From Tuctoria greenei (taxonomy: Eukaryota > Streptophyta > Magnoliopsida > Poales > Poaceae): a stretch of 64,000 nucleotides of DNA. The notes under the pieces are model-generated. The model worked only from the letters and a program-made list of their open reading frames with translations, searched no databases and was not told the origin of the DNA. Shown here piece after piece: positions 47,630 to 57,849 of the stretch; within the stretch, counting starts at the first letter, position 1, and every line of letters starts with the position of its first letter. Location: the NCBI GenBank assembly GCA_036927565.1, contig JAYESD010000004.1:92074942-92138941 (forward strand), read 5' to 3'. Both the position numbers and the translations under genes were made by a program.

Positions 47630-49015
47630 TGTACTGCAGCGAATACTAAATCGTTGTAGTAAGCTTGGTCTTTTGCCACGATTCACTAGTTCGTGGCATT
47701 AGCATCTATCACCACGGAACACGATCGTTGCATTAGGATCTGTTGCCATGATTTACTAGTTCGTGGCATTAGGATCTATCGCCACGAATTTGTTTCCACG
47801 ATTCACTAGTTCGTGGCATTAGCATCTATCGCCACGGAACATGATCGTTGCACTAGGATTTGTTGCCATGATTCACTAGTTCGTGGCATTAGGATCTAAG
47901 GCCACGAATCTGTTGCCACGATTCACTAGTTTGAGGCATTAGCATCTATTGCCACGGAACACGGTCGTTGCATTAGGATCTATTGCCATGATTCACTAGT
48001 TCGTGGCATTAGGATCTATCGCCACAAATCTGTTGCAATGATTCACTAGTTCGTGGCATTAGCAGCTATCGCCACGGAACATGATCGTTGCATTAGGATC
48101 TGTTGCCATGATTCACTAGTTCATGGCATTAGGATCTATCGCCACGAATCTGTTGCCATGATGCACTAGTTTGTGGCATTAGCATCTATCGCCATGGATC
48201 ACGATCGTTGCACAAGGATCTGTTGCCACGATTCACTAGTTCGTGGCATTAGGATCTATCGCCATGAATCTGTTGCCACGATTTACTAGTTCGTGGCATT
48301 AGCTTCTATCGCCACGGAACACGATCGTTGCTCTAGGATCTGTTGCCACGATTCACTAGTTCGTGGCATTAGGATCTATTGCCACGAATCTGTTGCCACG
48401 ATTCACTAGTTCGTGGCATTAGCATCTATCGTCCCGGAACCCAATCGTCACATTAGAATATGTTGCCACGATTCACTAGTTCGTGGCGTTAGCATCTATT
48501 GCCATAGAACCCGATCGTTGCATTAGGATCTATTGCTAAGATTCAATAGTTCATGGCATTAGCATCTATCGCCACGGAACCCAATCGTTGCATTGGAATC
48601 TGTTGCCACGATTCACTAGTTCGTGGCATTAGCATCTATCGCCACGAAACCCGATCGTTGCATTAGAATGTGTTGCCACGATTCACTAGTTCGTGGCATT
48701 AGCATCTATCACCACGGAACGCGATCATTGCATTAGGATCTGTTGCCACGATTCAATAGTTTGTGGCGTTAGCATCTATCGCCGCGGAACACAATTGTTG
48801 CATTAGGAACTTTTGCCACGATTCACCCGTTTGTGGTGTTAGGATCTATCGCCACGAAACACAAACGTTGCATTAGGAACTTATGCCACGATTCACAAGT
48901 TCGTGCTGATAGGATCTATCGCCACGAAACACAATCGTTGTATTAGGATACGTTGCCACAAAATACCGGTTGGTGGCGTTAAGATCTATCGCCACGGAAC
49001 ACAAACGCTGCATTA
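47630..49015 (+). repeat. CACTA subterminal tandem repeats (70-bp and 50-bp units)
   Basis: From 47701 to 48420 six copies of a 120-bp composite occur, each a 70-bp unit plus a 50-bp unit that lacks about 20 bases (the GAACACGATCGTTGCATTAG part). From 48421 to 48980 eight pure 70-bp units follow, becoming more divergent toward the inside. Each unit carries an 8-bp inverted motif, TGCCACGA and TCGTGGCA, spaced by TTCACTAGT. Such inverted and direct short motifs near CACTA ends are where transposon proteins such as TNPA bind. A few diverged units fill 47630-47700. Confidence 0.85.
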
Positions 49016-49039
49016 CATAGTTCACGTACAGCTAGCTCA

Positions 49040-50020
49040 CACAGTACCTATATGAAAAAATCATCATCTTCGCTGTCCTCCCTCAATATTAGTAGTACAA
49101 TACCCCCATTAATATATGTATCATCATCGTCGTGGTCGTCGTCATCATCTTCATTTGAAAGAGCGGAAGCATCACCAGTTGCTCCGTCAATGTCATTATC
49201 ATTCCTATCCCATGTGGTCATATCCTCATTTATATCAGTAAGCCTTCAATCGTCAAATAATGTCTAAGCCTCCATCGTCTCAGTGACATTATTTTCACTG
49301 TCTCTAGGGGGCATGGCAAAAAGGTTTCGTGGCTTCGTTTTAACAATTGTAGCCCATTTTGGTTGCTTCACACTTCTAACGAAAAAACTTGTTCTGCTTG
49401 GGTGGCTAGAATGTAAGGCTCATAGTTAAATTGAGAAATAGTAGTGTCAACATCTATCATTCCGTATCGATCCATTTTGTAGCCTCTGCTTTGGCTCTGA
49501 CCGGAATGAGGGCAATCAAACAATTCACATTCAAATAACAGAACCTCTTGATTTTTTTTCGAAATCAACAGAAATCATTTTCTTGATTACTCCATACCAC
49601 TCATGATCACCATCCAGAACAACAACACCAATGTTTTGCGTCCGTAAATCTTTTTCCACCTCTGCTATTCAAAAGAAGAAGACATTTATGTATGATCGAC
49701 TAAAAAAACATGCTCGACGATCAGTTCCTCTAGATAATGCATACAAATAATCGATTACTTTGCCTTCTTTTTGTAATGTCATAATCTGTACACATTAATT
49801 TGTATAAAAGGTGTCATCTATAAACAAACTTCATCAAGTAAAACTTGCATGTACTTACTCGTATCTGAAACCAATAAACAAACTCATCTCTATGGCGTTT
49901 TTTCAACATCATGAGAATGAATTTTTCATCTCTTCAAAATGCTCACTAAAAAGGGTACAAAATTAAATTAGCCATCTACAATAGGCATGATCTATTAATA
50001 TAGTATAGAACATCTGAGTG
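49040..50020 (-). pseudogene. CACTA transposase C-terminal region (DUF4216-like, acidic tail)
   Basis: Minus-strand reading gives a DUF4216-like block at 49568-49371 (VLLFECELFDC, then NYEPYILATQAEQVF). A frameshift near 49370 leads to KQPKWATIVKTKPRNLF and, after stops, an Asp-rich tail (ASALSNEDDDDDHDDDD, then REDSEDDDFF) ending near 49047. This order (DUF4218, DUF4216, acidic end) is the usual 3' half of grass CACTA transposase genes. The stretch 49700-50020 shows no clear coding motif and may be intron. The role of these domains is not well established. Confidence 0.6.
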
Positions 50021-52630
50021 TTATATGTACTTTATCCATGGAGCAGCCTCTTCAACATTCGAAATAATATAATGCCTGATGTTATGTAGTTCCACCATAG
50101 TAAGTTCGCCCCATTTAAACCCTTTTTTAGAATTATCAAGTTCTGTAAATATATTAGACTCGAGAGAAGGTTCATTCCTAGCTGCAGCTTCATGACGTTC
50201 TGGCCTATTAAGCTTGGTGCTGATGTTATCCAAAAACTGGCTACAAAAAGACATACACTCTTTCATAATATATCCCTCATCTATAGAACCCTCCGGGTGA
50301 GCTCTGTTACGTACATACCTCTTCAATGTACCAATGTATCTCTCAATTGGATACATCCATCAGTAAGAAACAGGTCCACCCAAGCGAGCTTCTTCGCCAA
50401 GATGGATTGGAAGATGTACCATGATATCAAAGAAAGCGGGAGGAAGAAACATCTCAAGCTTACAAATTGTTTTAGGAAATTGTTCAATCATCTTATCCAA
50501 ATCTGGTTCTGCCAATTCTTTAGAACTAATTCCAGAAAAGAATCTCCTAATCTCAATTAAAGGTTCAACAACCTTTTCAGGTAATATGTCACGTATTGCA
50601 ATAGGAAGGAGCTTCTGAAATATAATATGCCAGTCATGAGTTTTTAGACCTGATACCTTACATGTTGTTATGTCTACACTTCTCTTGATGTTTCAGGCAT
50701 AACCATCGGGCTTCTTCACATCCGCCAAAAACTTGCACAAGGTGGTCTTCTGATCTTTTTGCAAAGTATATGATGCTGATGGACAATCATACTTCCCTTT
50801 CATATCCGCCGGATGTTGCTTTGGTCATATACCCATTTCCTGCATTTCAAAACGAGCTTGTAGATTATCTTTAGTTTTACCGTCCATATTAAGCAATGTA
50901 CCCAATATGCTATCACAAATGTTTTTCTCAATGTGCATGACATCCAAGTTATGCCTTATTAGCAATGTCTTCCAATACGGGAGCTGAAAAAATATACTTT
51001 TCTTCTTCCAACTATGCCACCTATCTTCCTCAGTGCGCTTTCTCTTATTATTCGACTTTCTAAAACTCACTTGATCAAAAGTCTCGTATTGTTGGAGTAC
51101 TTTGTGACCAGAGAGTGATGTTGGAGCCTCTCCGTTCTCTATTTTGTTGTTGAAAGAAGCTTTGTCCCGACGCCACCGGTGATCCTGAGGTAGGAAACGA
51201 CGATGACCCATGTAGCAATACTTTTGTCCATGTTTCAACCAAAAGGCGTCAGTGTTTACATGGCAGTATGGACATGCTATCCTACGTTTTGTGCTCCATC
51301 CACATAGCATTGCATATGCTGGAAAATCATTTATTGTCCACAATATAGAAGCTCGCATGAGAAATGTCTCTTTCTTTGAGCTGTCGTATGTTTCAACACC
51401 ATCAGACCATAACTTCAGTAGCTCATCAATCAAAGGCTGCAGATACACATCAATGTTGTTTCCAGATGACTTTGGCCCCGGAATTATCATTGACATCAGC
51501 CAATAAGGCTGCTTCATACACAACAAAGGTGGTAGATTATAAGGGATTAGAATCATAGGCCATGTACTGTAAGAAACATTCATTACTCCAAAAGGATTGA
51601 AACCATCACATGCTAGCCCAAGTCTTATGTTGCGAGGATCAGATGAGAAATTTGGGTGAATGCTATCAAAATTCTTCCATGCTTTAGAATCCACAGGATG
51701 GCGTAATATTCCATCATCAATACGTTCTTCTTTCTGCCAGCGCATGTTTGATGTCGTTGATTCCGCCATATAAAACCTTTGAAGACGAGGAATAAGAGGG
51801 AAGTATCGTAGAATCTTGCATGCTACAAGCTTCTTGGCTTTTCCACAAGGTAAAGCCTCTCTTGCATCCCCACTAGTACTATTTTTCCATCTTAATTCAC
51901 CACATTTTGGGCATCGATCCAGCAGAGAATAGTCCTTCCGGAATAACACACAATCATTGACACATGCATCGATCTTTTCGTAGCTCAGCCCGAGGTCACG
52001 AACAACCTTCTGAACTTTATCAAGTGTATTAGGAATGCAATGGCCCTCTGGATGCACGTATGAGAATAGTTCAAGGATCAACTCACACGATTTTTTGCTC
52101 AAACCAGTTAAACACTTTATCTAGTACAACCTGACAATGAAGGAAAGTTGGGTCACCTTCTCACAACCTGGATACAACTCCTTTTTGGCATCATTTAATA
52201 AGTCATAGAATGCCTTTGCACACCCAGTTGGCTCCTGCTGGTTTATAGCATTTTCTGGATCATCAACACCTGCTGAAGTACCACCGTGATCACCAGTGCC
52301 ACTAAGAAGGCTGGACAACATATTTTCCATAGCAGCATCATCATAAATTATATCCTCATTATTTGCTGATTGCTCAACAATTTTTTTCTCAACTCATTTT
52401 TCTCCATGGTGTACCCAACATGTATAATAAAATGACATCCCATTACGAAGCAAGTGAAGATGAACTTACTTGCGTCTCTCGTGGCAAATATTACGACATT
52501 TCATGCAAGGACAAGGCTTAGTTTCTTCTTCACAAGTGCCATGGAATGCTAAATTTAAAAATGACTTCATTCCATTCTGCCACTCCTTCGTACGCCTGTC
52601 TTTTTCCATCCATGTCTTATCTTCCGACAT
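50021..52630 (-). pseudogene. CACTA transposase (TNP2-like)
   Basis: One minus-strand frame runs from ATG at 52630 (MSEDKTWMEKDRRTKEW) to 50021. It begins with a Transpos_assoc-like region (GMKSFLNLAF, CPCMKCRN) followed by NGMSFYYTCWVHHGE, then AFYDLLNDAKKELYPGC. The Transposase_21/TNP2 core spans 52102-50825 (CPKCGELRW, WPMILIPYNLPPLLCMK, CPYCHVNTDAF, HNLDVMHIEKNICDSILGTL). DUF4218 follows (THDWHIIFQKLLP, FLPPAFFDIMVHLPIHLG, WMYPIERYIGTLK). In-frame stops are TAA after HERRK, TGA after HHGEK, TAG at 52121, TGA at 50825, TGA near 50697 and TGA at 50360. It would cut and paste CACTA elements in the nucleus. Keeping one frame across 2.6 kb suggests decay by point mutation. Confidence 0.82.
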
Positions 52631-52713
52631 CGCTTCCTACAATTCAATCAGCGTAGCCATAAGAGGATTGAACTACAATAACATTATGTGAGAAATTGTA
52701 CCTAGCGTTGTTG
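52631..52713 (-). other. Upstream flank of the CACTA transposase
   Basis: On the minus strand a GTACAA site (about 52702) and a TTGTAG site (about 52640) could bound a short 5'-UTR intron before the ATG. This is suggestive only. Confidence 0.25.
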
Positions 52714-52875
52714 CTCCTCCACGTGCGGCGGTCGGCGGATGCTCCTCCACGTCGGTGGACGGCGGATGCTCTTCCAAGAGTGTGGCGGCCGGCGGATGCT
52801 CCTCCAAGAGCGTGGCGGCCGGCGGATGCTCCTCGAAGAGCATGGCGGTCGGCAGATTCTCCTCCAGGCGTGTTT
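52714..52875 (-). repeat. 30-bp tandem repeats upstream of the transposase
   Basis: About five units of 30 bases (starts at 52761, 52791, 52821, 52851, plus a shortened one before) are read on the plus strand as GGCGGATGCTCCTCCAAGAG followed by a CGTGGCGGCC-type part. On the minus strand they translate without stops as a 10-residue repeat EEHPPAATLL. They are GC-rich in an AT-rich setting. They probably belong to the CACTA 5' region; coding is unproven. Confidence 0.65.
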
Positions 52876-53689
52876 CGTGCAATCGGCAGAGCGGGCCGTT
52901 GTGGATCAACGGGTCCAGTGGGGAGGCAGCCAGGACAAAGCGTACGTGAAGCTATCAGAGTAGGCCCAACACTGTGTTGGGCCGCTTGTTATTCGTGGGA
53001 TGAAACTGCGCTTAGTCACTTTGTATCCCTGGGCCAAAACTATGGTTGAATGCTTGGTGTTCGTCCCCATGTACACGTGAGCCCATGTACCGAAATTTGG
53101 CGTCGTTAACGGAGTTGTTTTTCGGTAAAAGGAGAAATTTTTAATTTGACACGCGAATGGCCCATCGTATGTGGGGAAAAATTATGCTTTAAAAGGAAAC
53201 AATTCCTTGGTGTTATCCCTGTCATGTCCGGCCATCATACGACCTCATTCGTTCATGTGCACACATGTCACAGTCATGCAACTGCTTCATCTGCCCGTTC
53301 ATGTGGACACATGTCACAAATGTGGAACGGTATGCACAGCCTTGGATATGCATACCATATCAATAAATATTTTTTCCTCGTTTGGGTAGGGGTGGTTCCA
53401 CTTCAATCTAAGTGGATTGGAGAGTGTCCGACCATCATACGACCTGGCGTAATGAAGATTTTTGAATCTGATATACTCCTTTTTTTAATTCTTATCGTTA
53501 TGACCACAAGTTGCATTGTCTCAACCAAACACCACGTACAACAACAATGACTTAGCGGAATCGGGAACTGGCCAACTAAAATGGAAGTTAGTAGTCTCGC
53601 GGTTCATAGATCGAAACATGCGCCATCCTTTTTCTTCTTCCTTTTTTTCTATCCACAGTCGTGAGACTGTTGAGTTCCATCTTCACCGA
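52876..53689. other. Non-coding CACTA flank
   Basis: No gene is supported. Small direct and inverted repeats occur (CCATCATACGACCT at 53232 and 53431; ACATGTCACA at 53263 and 53308), as expected for subterminal CACTA sequence. Confidence 0.4.
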
Positions 53690-54460
53690 CACATATGTAC
53701 GGTTCGGGTGTGCCGGTGTGTACCTTAACCCCCGTCGTGCATCCCCGGTGGTGGTTGGAAGACCCCTGCATGTATGTTCTTATTCCTGTCCTCTAACTAC
53801 ATCTAGATTTCCGATGACGCATGCGGTTCACCACCAGACAAACCAGCAAAGCCTCGGTGATGAGCGGCATGCAAATTTCTTGATGACAAACTGGCTGCGG
53901 GGGCCTCCCGTTGGATGCAACTCTGGTGCTCCCGTTTATGCTTCCACGCGTACTCTCCCTTATGTGTCATCATCTTATTGGTTGAAGTTAAATCAGACAT
54001 TATGTTAGGTAAATGAAAGGGCCAAAAAAATCATGACACTTATGTAGGAGCACACATTGAAGCACTGAATGGGAGTATACAAGTCGTGTCCCTCCCGTTC
54101 TGTCCTCCCATGCGTCATCCCGCTGGTGTGTCAAAATGTTATTGATTCCTTTATTAATGCTTAGTTTAACTACCATACCTTCACAACAAATAAGATGATG
54201 ACACATCAGCGAGAGTGTCATCAAAAAACTAGAGATGGATGCGCCAGCAGGCTGCAGTCAGCGGGCCACAGTCAATTTTTCATCAAAAAACTTGCATGCC
54301 GCTCAACCTTTTTTGAATGTCTGGTGGTGAACCGCCTGCGTCGTCAGAAACCTAGAGATGGAGTAAGAGGACTTGAATCAGAGCATACCTGTAAGGCTCT
54401 TCCCAACAACCACCGGAGACGGACGACATACGAGGGGTTAAGGTACACCAGCACAACCGT
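53690..54460. repeat. Large imperfect inverted repeat (foldback)
   Basis: The left arm (about 53690-53990) matches the reverse complement of the right arm (about 54160-54460). Examples are GGTGTGTACCTTAACCCC at 53715 against GGGGTTAAGGTACACC at 54434, GGTTCACCACCAGAC at 53826 against TCTGGTGGTGAACC at 54319, and TGTGTCATCATCTTATT at 53960 against AATAAGATGATGACACA at 54190. The loop is ~170 bases. It could be a foldback or Mutator-like miniature element, or part of the CACTA end. Terminal duplications were not identified. Confidence 0.65.
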
Positions 54461-54561
54461 ACCTCCGTGTACCCGACCAGCCGTGTAGTTTCCTTCGAAC
54501 CTCCGGCAGGAGAAAGCGGCATGCAAGTTTCATTTTGTATGGAGAATGATTTTTGTGTATT

Positions 54562-55391
54562 TGTCGGTACCCTAAAAACCATACACCCCCTGAGGTTGCA
54601 AAGATCTCAAGGGAAGGACATCTACTCAAATTAAAAACCCTCGGGGGCCCACCTGTCAGACATAACCGGACCTGCTTCTCCAACATGGTTAACCCCTAGG
54701 TTGCCACGTGTACTATCAGACCGGAGTTATTACCCGCAAGGGTGAAGCTCTGGGCTAGCTACTGAAACGGCACCTCCGGACATAACCCCTGACCGAGAGA
54801 AGCTCCGGACCTGACACGTGCCAGGCCGCCCCGGAGCTTCCCGCTTCCCACAAGCAAGCTCCGGAGTCGCCACGTGTCCATACGTCGGAGCTGGCCGCTT
54901 TAAACCTCTGAGAGACATTGTAACGGCTCCGGATCCTCAAAGGACAGCCGCGGACTTCAAGACCCGATTAATTATCATTAATTCCATGTTAATGATACTT
55001 AATCGGACGATCTTAACACCTGTAACGGCACTGTCGGAGCCGTTACAGGGCTATTAACAACAATTAATTTCGTGTATCAATACTAGTAACCGCCAGGGCC
55101 ACATGTCGGGCCAGGCTGACTTGTAACGGTTTGTCCTTGTACTATAAAAGGACAAACCGACGATACACGGAGAGAGCTCTCGAACGCTCTGAAGTTCACA
55201 AGTTAATACAACACACACACACACCCGTGGAGTAGGGTATTACGCTCAGGCGGCCCGAACCACGTAAACCACTGTGTCACTCGTGTCCAATCGCGTTTCA
55301 CCTTCTTCAGTCTCCGCGCGCCCAAACCGAACCACAAACTCCTTCAACACTTTCGTAGTGTCAGGGGATCTGCCGACTCCAACAGTCGACA
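54562..55391 (+). repeat. Tat-type 5' LTR (830 bp)
   Basis: It starts TGTCGGTACCCTAAAAACC and ends AACAGTCGACA, followed directly by the primer-binding site. It contains repeated modules of GCTCCGGA next to CACGTG (54705, 54815, 54871), a TATAAAAG box at 55143-55150 and a CA microsatellite near 55210-55224. A diverged homologue is the solo LTR at 40142-41001. Confidence 0.85.
55143..55150 (+). promoter_or_regulatory. TATA box of the Tat LTR
   Basis: TATAAAAG lies ~250 bases before the LTR end. The solo LTR has TATAAAG at the matching place (40743). Confidence 0.65.
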
Positions 55392-55393
55392 GT

Positions 55394-55411
55394 TGGCGCG
55401 CCAGGTAGGGG
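55394..55411 (+). other. Tat primer-binding site
   Basis: TGGCGCGCCAGGTAGGGG starts two bases after the LTR. TGGCGC-type sites, rather than the Met site, are usual in the Tat lineage. The exact tRNA was not determined. Confidence 0.7.
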
Positions 55412-55431
55412 GGCGCCTGAGATCTTCAAGA

Positions 55432-57849
55432 ATGGTGAATTCTGCGGCTGGATCATCCAACGGGCAACCTGCTGCTCAGGCTGTCGGAGGCAATCCCTCC
55501 AACATGCAGCCACCGGCAGGAGCCTCTGCACCAGCAGGAGTCATACTCCCACCACCACCATCTTCTCCGGCAAGACGTGCCGAGCAACATGATGGTGCAC
55601 CGGCGTCACATTCTGCGCCGGCAAGTCATGACAACCCAGAACACGCGCTCCATGCAGCGCGTGCTCTACTCCAGCGACCACCACCTCCGGATGCATCTCA
55701 AGGTGCCATGGAGCAATGGAGAGCTGATGTTGAGCATTTGGTCGCAGCAGCGGCCGAACGCCTCAACAACCAGGGTCCACCTCCTTCAGGGCGGGCCCCG
55801 TCGCAGCGACGAACGTTGTCTGGAAGACTTGGTCCACATGTCTCCAACAACCGGAGACGAGCTGCGTCACAGCAAGTGACGTCGTTGCCCTCTGGGGCAC
55901 GACGTGCCCATACCGCATCTCGGCTTTCGACACACGACCTCCGGGCGGAGCTTGATCGCCGATACCGCCAACAGGATGGCCGTGTCCACATCGAGCGAGC
56001 TCGAGAAAGACGAGATGCTCAAGACCTTTCTACTCTGGAAGGAGTAGGAGGAGGCTGTTCCGCCCTAGCCATGCATCTGCGCATGGTTAGATGGCCACAA
56101 AAGTTCCGGCCACATTTGCCGGAAAAATTCGACGGGACTGTCAATCCCGTAGAATTTCTGCAGATATACTCCACTGCGATCTTAGCAGCTGGAGGAAACG
56201 AGGCTGTAATGGCCAACTATTTTCCAGTGGCCTTAACTGGGACCGCCAGGTCCTGGTTTATGAGCCTTCCACCCAACTCTATTGACAGTTGGGAGGAGCT
56301 GTGCCGTCAGTTCACTGCCAACTTCGGGAGTTCATACACCCGACCGGGCACTGAACTAGACCTTTTTGCGGTCGTGCAAAAAGGAGGAGAATCTTTGCGG
56401 TCATTCATCCAGAGGTTCTCTCAGGTACGTAACACAATCCCTTCTATCTCAAGCGCTTCTGTCATTGTGGCATTCAGACAGGGTGTGCGAGACAAGAAGA
56501 TGTTGGAGAAGCTGGCGATCAAAGAGATCACCAGCGTCACGGAGCTCTTCAGCTTGGCAGACAAATGTGCTAGAGCTGCGGAGGGCCGTGAAATGCACTC
56601 CAAACCAGCCCTGGAGGATCATAAAAAATCCTCCAAAGAAGAAGCCGCTACCTCCGGGAGTGGCAAGAAGAAAAAGAAGACCAACGGCAAGAAGAAGTCG
56701 TCGGCCGGCACATCCAACGTTGCAGCCACTGCAACTCCTGGTGGCCGGGGGCCACGCCCCGAGAAGCGACCTCGACCGTCTTCTGAAGACGGCGGCAAAT
56801 CCAAGATGTGGTGCCCCATTCACAAAACGGGCAGCCACAGACTGGAGGACTGCCGGGAGGTCCAAAACCTTGCCGAGCGCTACAGCAAGCGCCGGGAAGG
56901 GTCTCCTTTCCGACAGAGGGAGGGGAAACAGAAGGTTGACGAAGCTCCGGCTGAAGAGGAGTTAGGGTTTCAGGACCCCAAAAAGGTCCTGAAAGCCGTC
57001 TACACCTCCGTCGACGATGACTCCGACGTCTCCGACAACGAGCGTCGAAAAACCATGAACACCATCTTTTGTGGATCATGGGACATCACTTCTCGTCGTG
57101 TCATCAAGACTATGCGACGGGATATGGCTGCTGTAGCTCCTACAGTTAGACCGGAGCCACATCGAAAGTGGATGGATACACCCATCACTTTTGATGCTTC
57201 GGACTGTCCTCAAAGCATGGTCGGAGCTGGCCAATTACCCTTGATGGTATCTCCCACCATCAACAACATCCAGCTCCATCATGTCCTGGTAGACGGAGGT
57301 TCGGGGCTTAACCTCATCAGCTTCGAAGCTTTCACTAAGCTTCAGCTCCGACCTTCGGACCTCCAGCCCTCTCGACCTTTCTCCGGAGTAGGTCCGGGGG
57401 CCATCACTCCACTCGGAGCTATTACTCTCCCCGTTACCTTCGGGACCCGGGAGAAGTATCGCACCGAGAAGTTGGTCTTCGACGTCGCTCAGATCAACTT
57501 ACCATTCAACGCCATCTTGGGTAGACCTGCCTTGTACAAATTCATGGCAGCTGCTCATTATGGATACCTGGTGTTGAAAATGCCAACACCAGTAGGCGTT
57601 CTCCGGATCCGCGGAGATCGCACTGCCGGAGTAACTGCTCTGGAAGAACTCCACGCACTCACCACAGCGCAAGAGGAGGACTCCAGACAGAAGCAAGCTC
57701 CACAACCTCCGAGCATTCGGCAACGAGGCCCGACCTCTGCATCCCGTGTGCAGCCAAGCAGAGAAACCGACATTCCCGTCAAAGTCGTCCAAATTGGTTC
57801 CGATGCCGCTCAAACCACCCGTATATCAGGAGGTTTGAATGAAAAATAG
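55432..57849 (+). CDS. gag: Tat Gag and protease
   Basis: The first ATG is at 55432 (MVNSAAGSSNG); the open frame extends upstream only through the primer site. A Pro/Ala/Arg-rich N-terminus leads to the gag core (FRPHLPEKFDGTVNPVEFL, TGTARSWFMSLPPNSIDSW, LCRQFTANFGSSYTRPG). A Lys-rich linker and a knuckle-like WCPIHKTGSHRLEDC follow. The protease active site VDGGSGLNLIS (Asp codon at 57292) and ILGRPALYKF near 57515 are intact; D-G-G-S is normal for Tat. The frame ends in TAG at 57847-57849, but the same frame goes on into RT, so the stop is either a mutation or a readthrough point. It would form the particle and cleave the polyprotein. Confidence 0.87.
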   Translation: MVNSAAGSSNGQPAAQAVGGNPSNMQPPAGASAPAGVILPPPPSSPARRAEQHDGAPASHSAPASHDNPEHALHAARALLQRPPPPDASQGAMEQWRADVEHLVAAAAERLNNQGPPPSGRAPSQRRTLSGRLGPHVSNNRRRAASQQVTSLPSGARRAHTASRLSTHDLRAELDRRYRQQDGRVHIERARERRDAQDLSTLEGVGGGCSALAMHLRMVRWPQKFRPHLPEKFDGTVNPVEFLQIYSTAILAAGGNEAVMANYFPVALTGTARSWFMSLPPNSIDSWEELCRQFTANFGSSYTRPGTELDLFAVVQKGGESLRSFIQRFSQVRNTIPSISSASVIVAFRQGVRDKKMLEKLAIKEITSVTELFSLADKCARAAEGREMHSKPALEDHKKSSKEEAATSGSGKKKKKTNGKKKSSAGTSNVAATATPGGRGPRPEKRPRPSSEDGGKSKMWCPIHKTGSHRLEDCREVQNLAERYSKRREGSPFRQREGKQKVDEAPAEEELGFQDPKKVLKAVYTSVDDDSDVSDNERRKTMNTIFCGSWDITSRRVIKTMRRDMAAVAPTVRPEPHRKWMDTPITFDASDCPQSMVGAGQLPLMVSPTINNIQLHHVLVDGGSGLNLISFEAFTKLQLRPSDLQPSRPFSGVGPGAITPLGAITLPVTFGTREKYRTEKLVFDVAQINLPFNAILGRPALYKFMAAAHYGYLVLKMPTPVGVLRIRGDRTAGVTALEELHALTTAQEEDSRQKQAPQPPSIRQRGPTSASRVQPSRETDIPVKVVQIGSDAAQTTRISGGLNEK

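Larger units (their letters stand above)
47599..54561 (-). mobile_element. CACTA (En/Spm-type) transposon, one end in window
   Basis: The left boundary begins CACTAGAAGGATTCCGCCC and sits inside the Del-A LTR. It is followed inward by subterminal repeats and then by a TNP2-type transposase on the minus strand. The opposite end (reverse complement, ...CTTCTAGTG) was not found between 52630 and 54561, nor was the continuation of the Del-A LTR. The right part is therefore either beyond the Tat element or lost, and 54561 is only the farthest possible limit in this window. The 3-bp target duplication (candidate CAA) cannot be checked. Confidence 0.75.

Noticed and set aside
47630..49015. Regular repeats resembling a CRISPR array
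   Set aside because: Units are contiguous tandem copies without unique spacers, in a eukaryotic CACTA transposon, so they are subterminal repeats.
52461..52471. A GTAAGT splice-donor-like site after the first transposase segment (minus strand)
   Set aside because: The same frame continues past it with VHLHLLRNGMSFYYTCW, a typical transposase stretch, so a stop within continuous coding sequence is more likely than an intron.
53000..54561. Right terminal inverted repeat of the CACTA element
   Set aside because: No CTTCTAGTG-type end or resumption of Del-A LTR sequence was found here, so the right boundary is left open.
55393..55431. Extension of the Tat Gag start upstream to TTG at 55393
   Set aside because: This stretch is the primer-binding site and following leader; the first ATG is at 55432.
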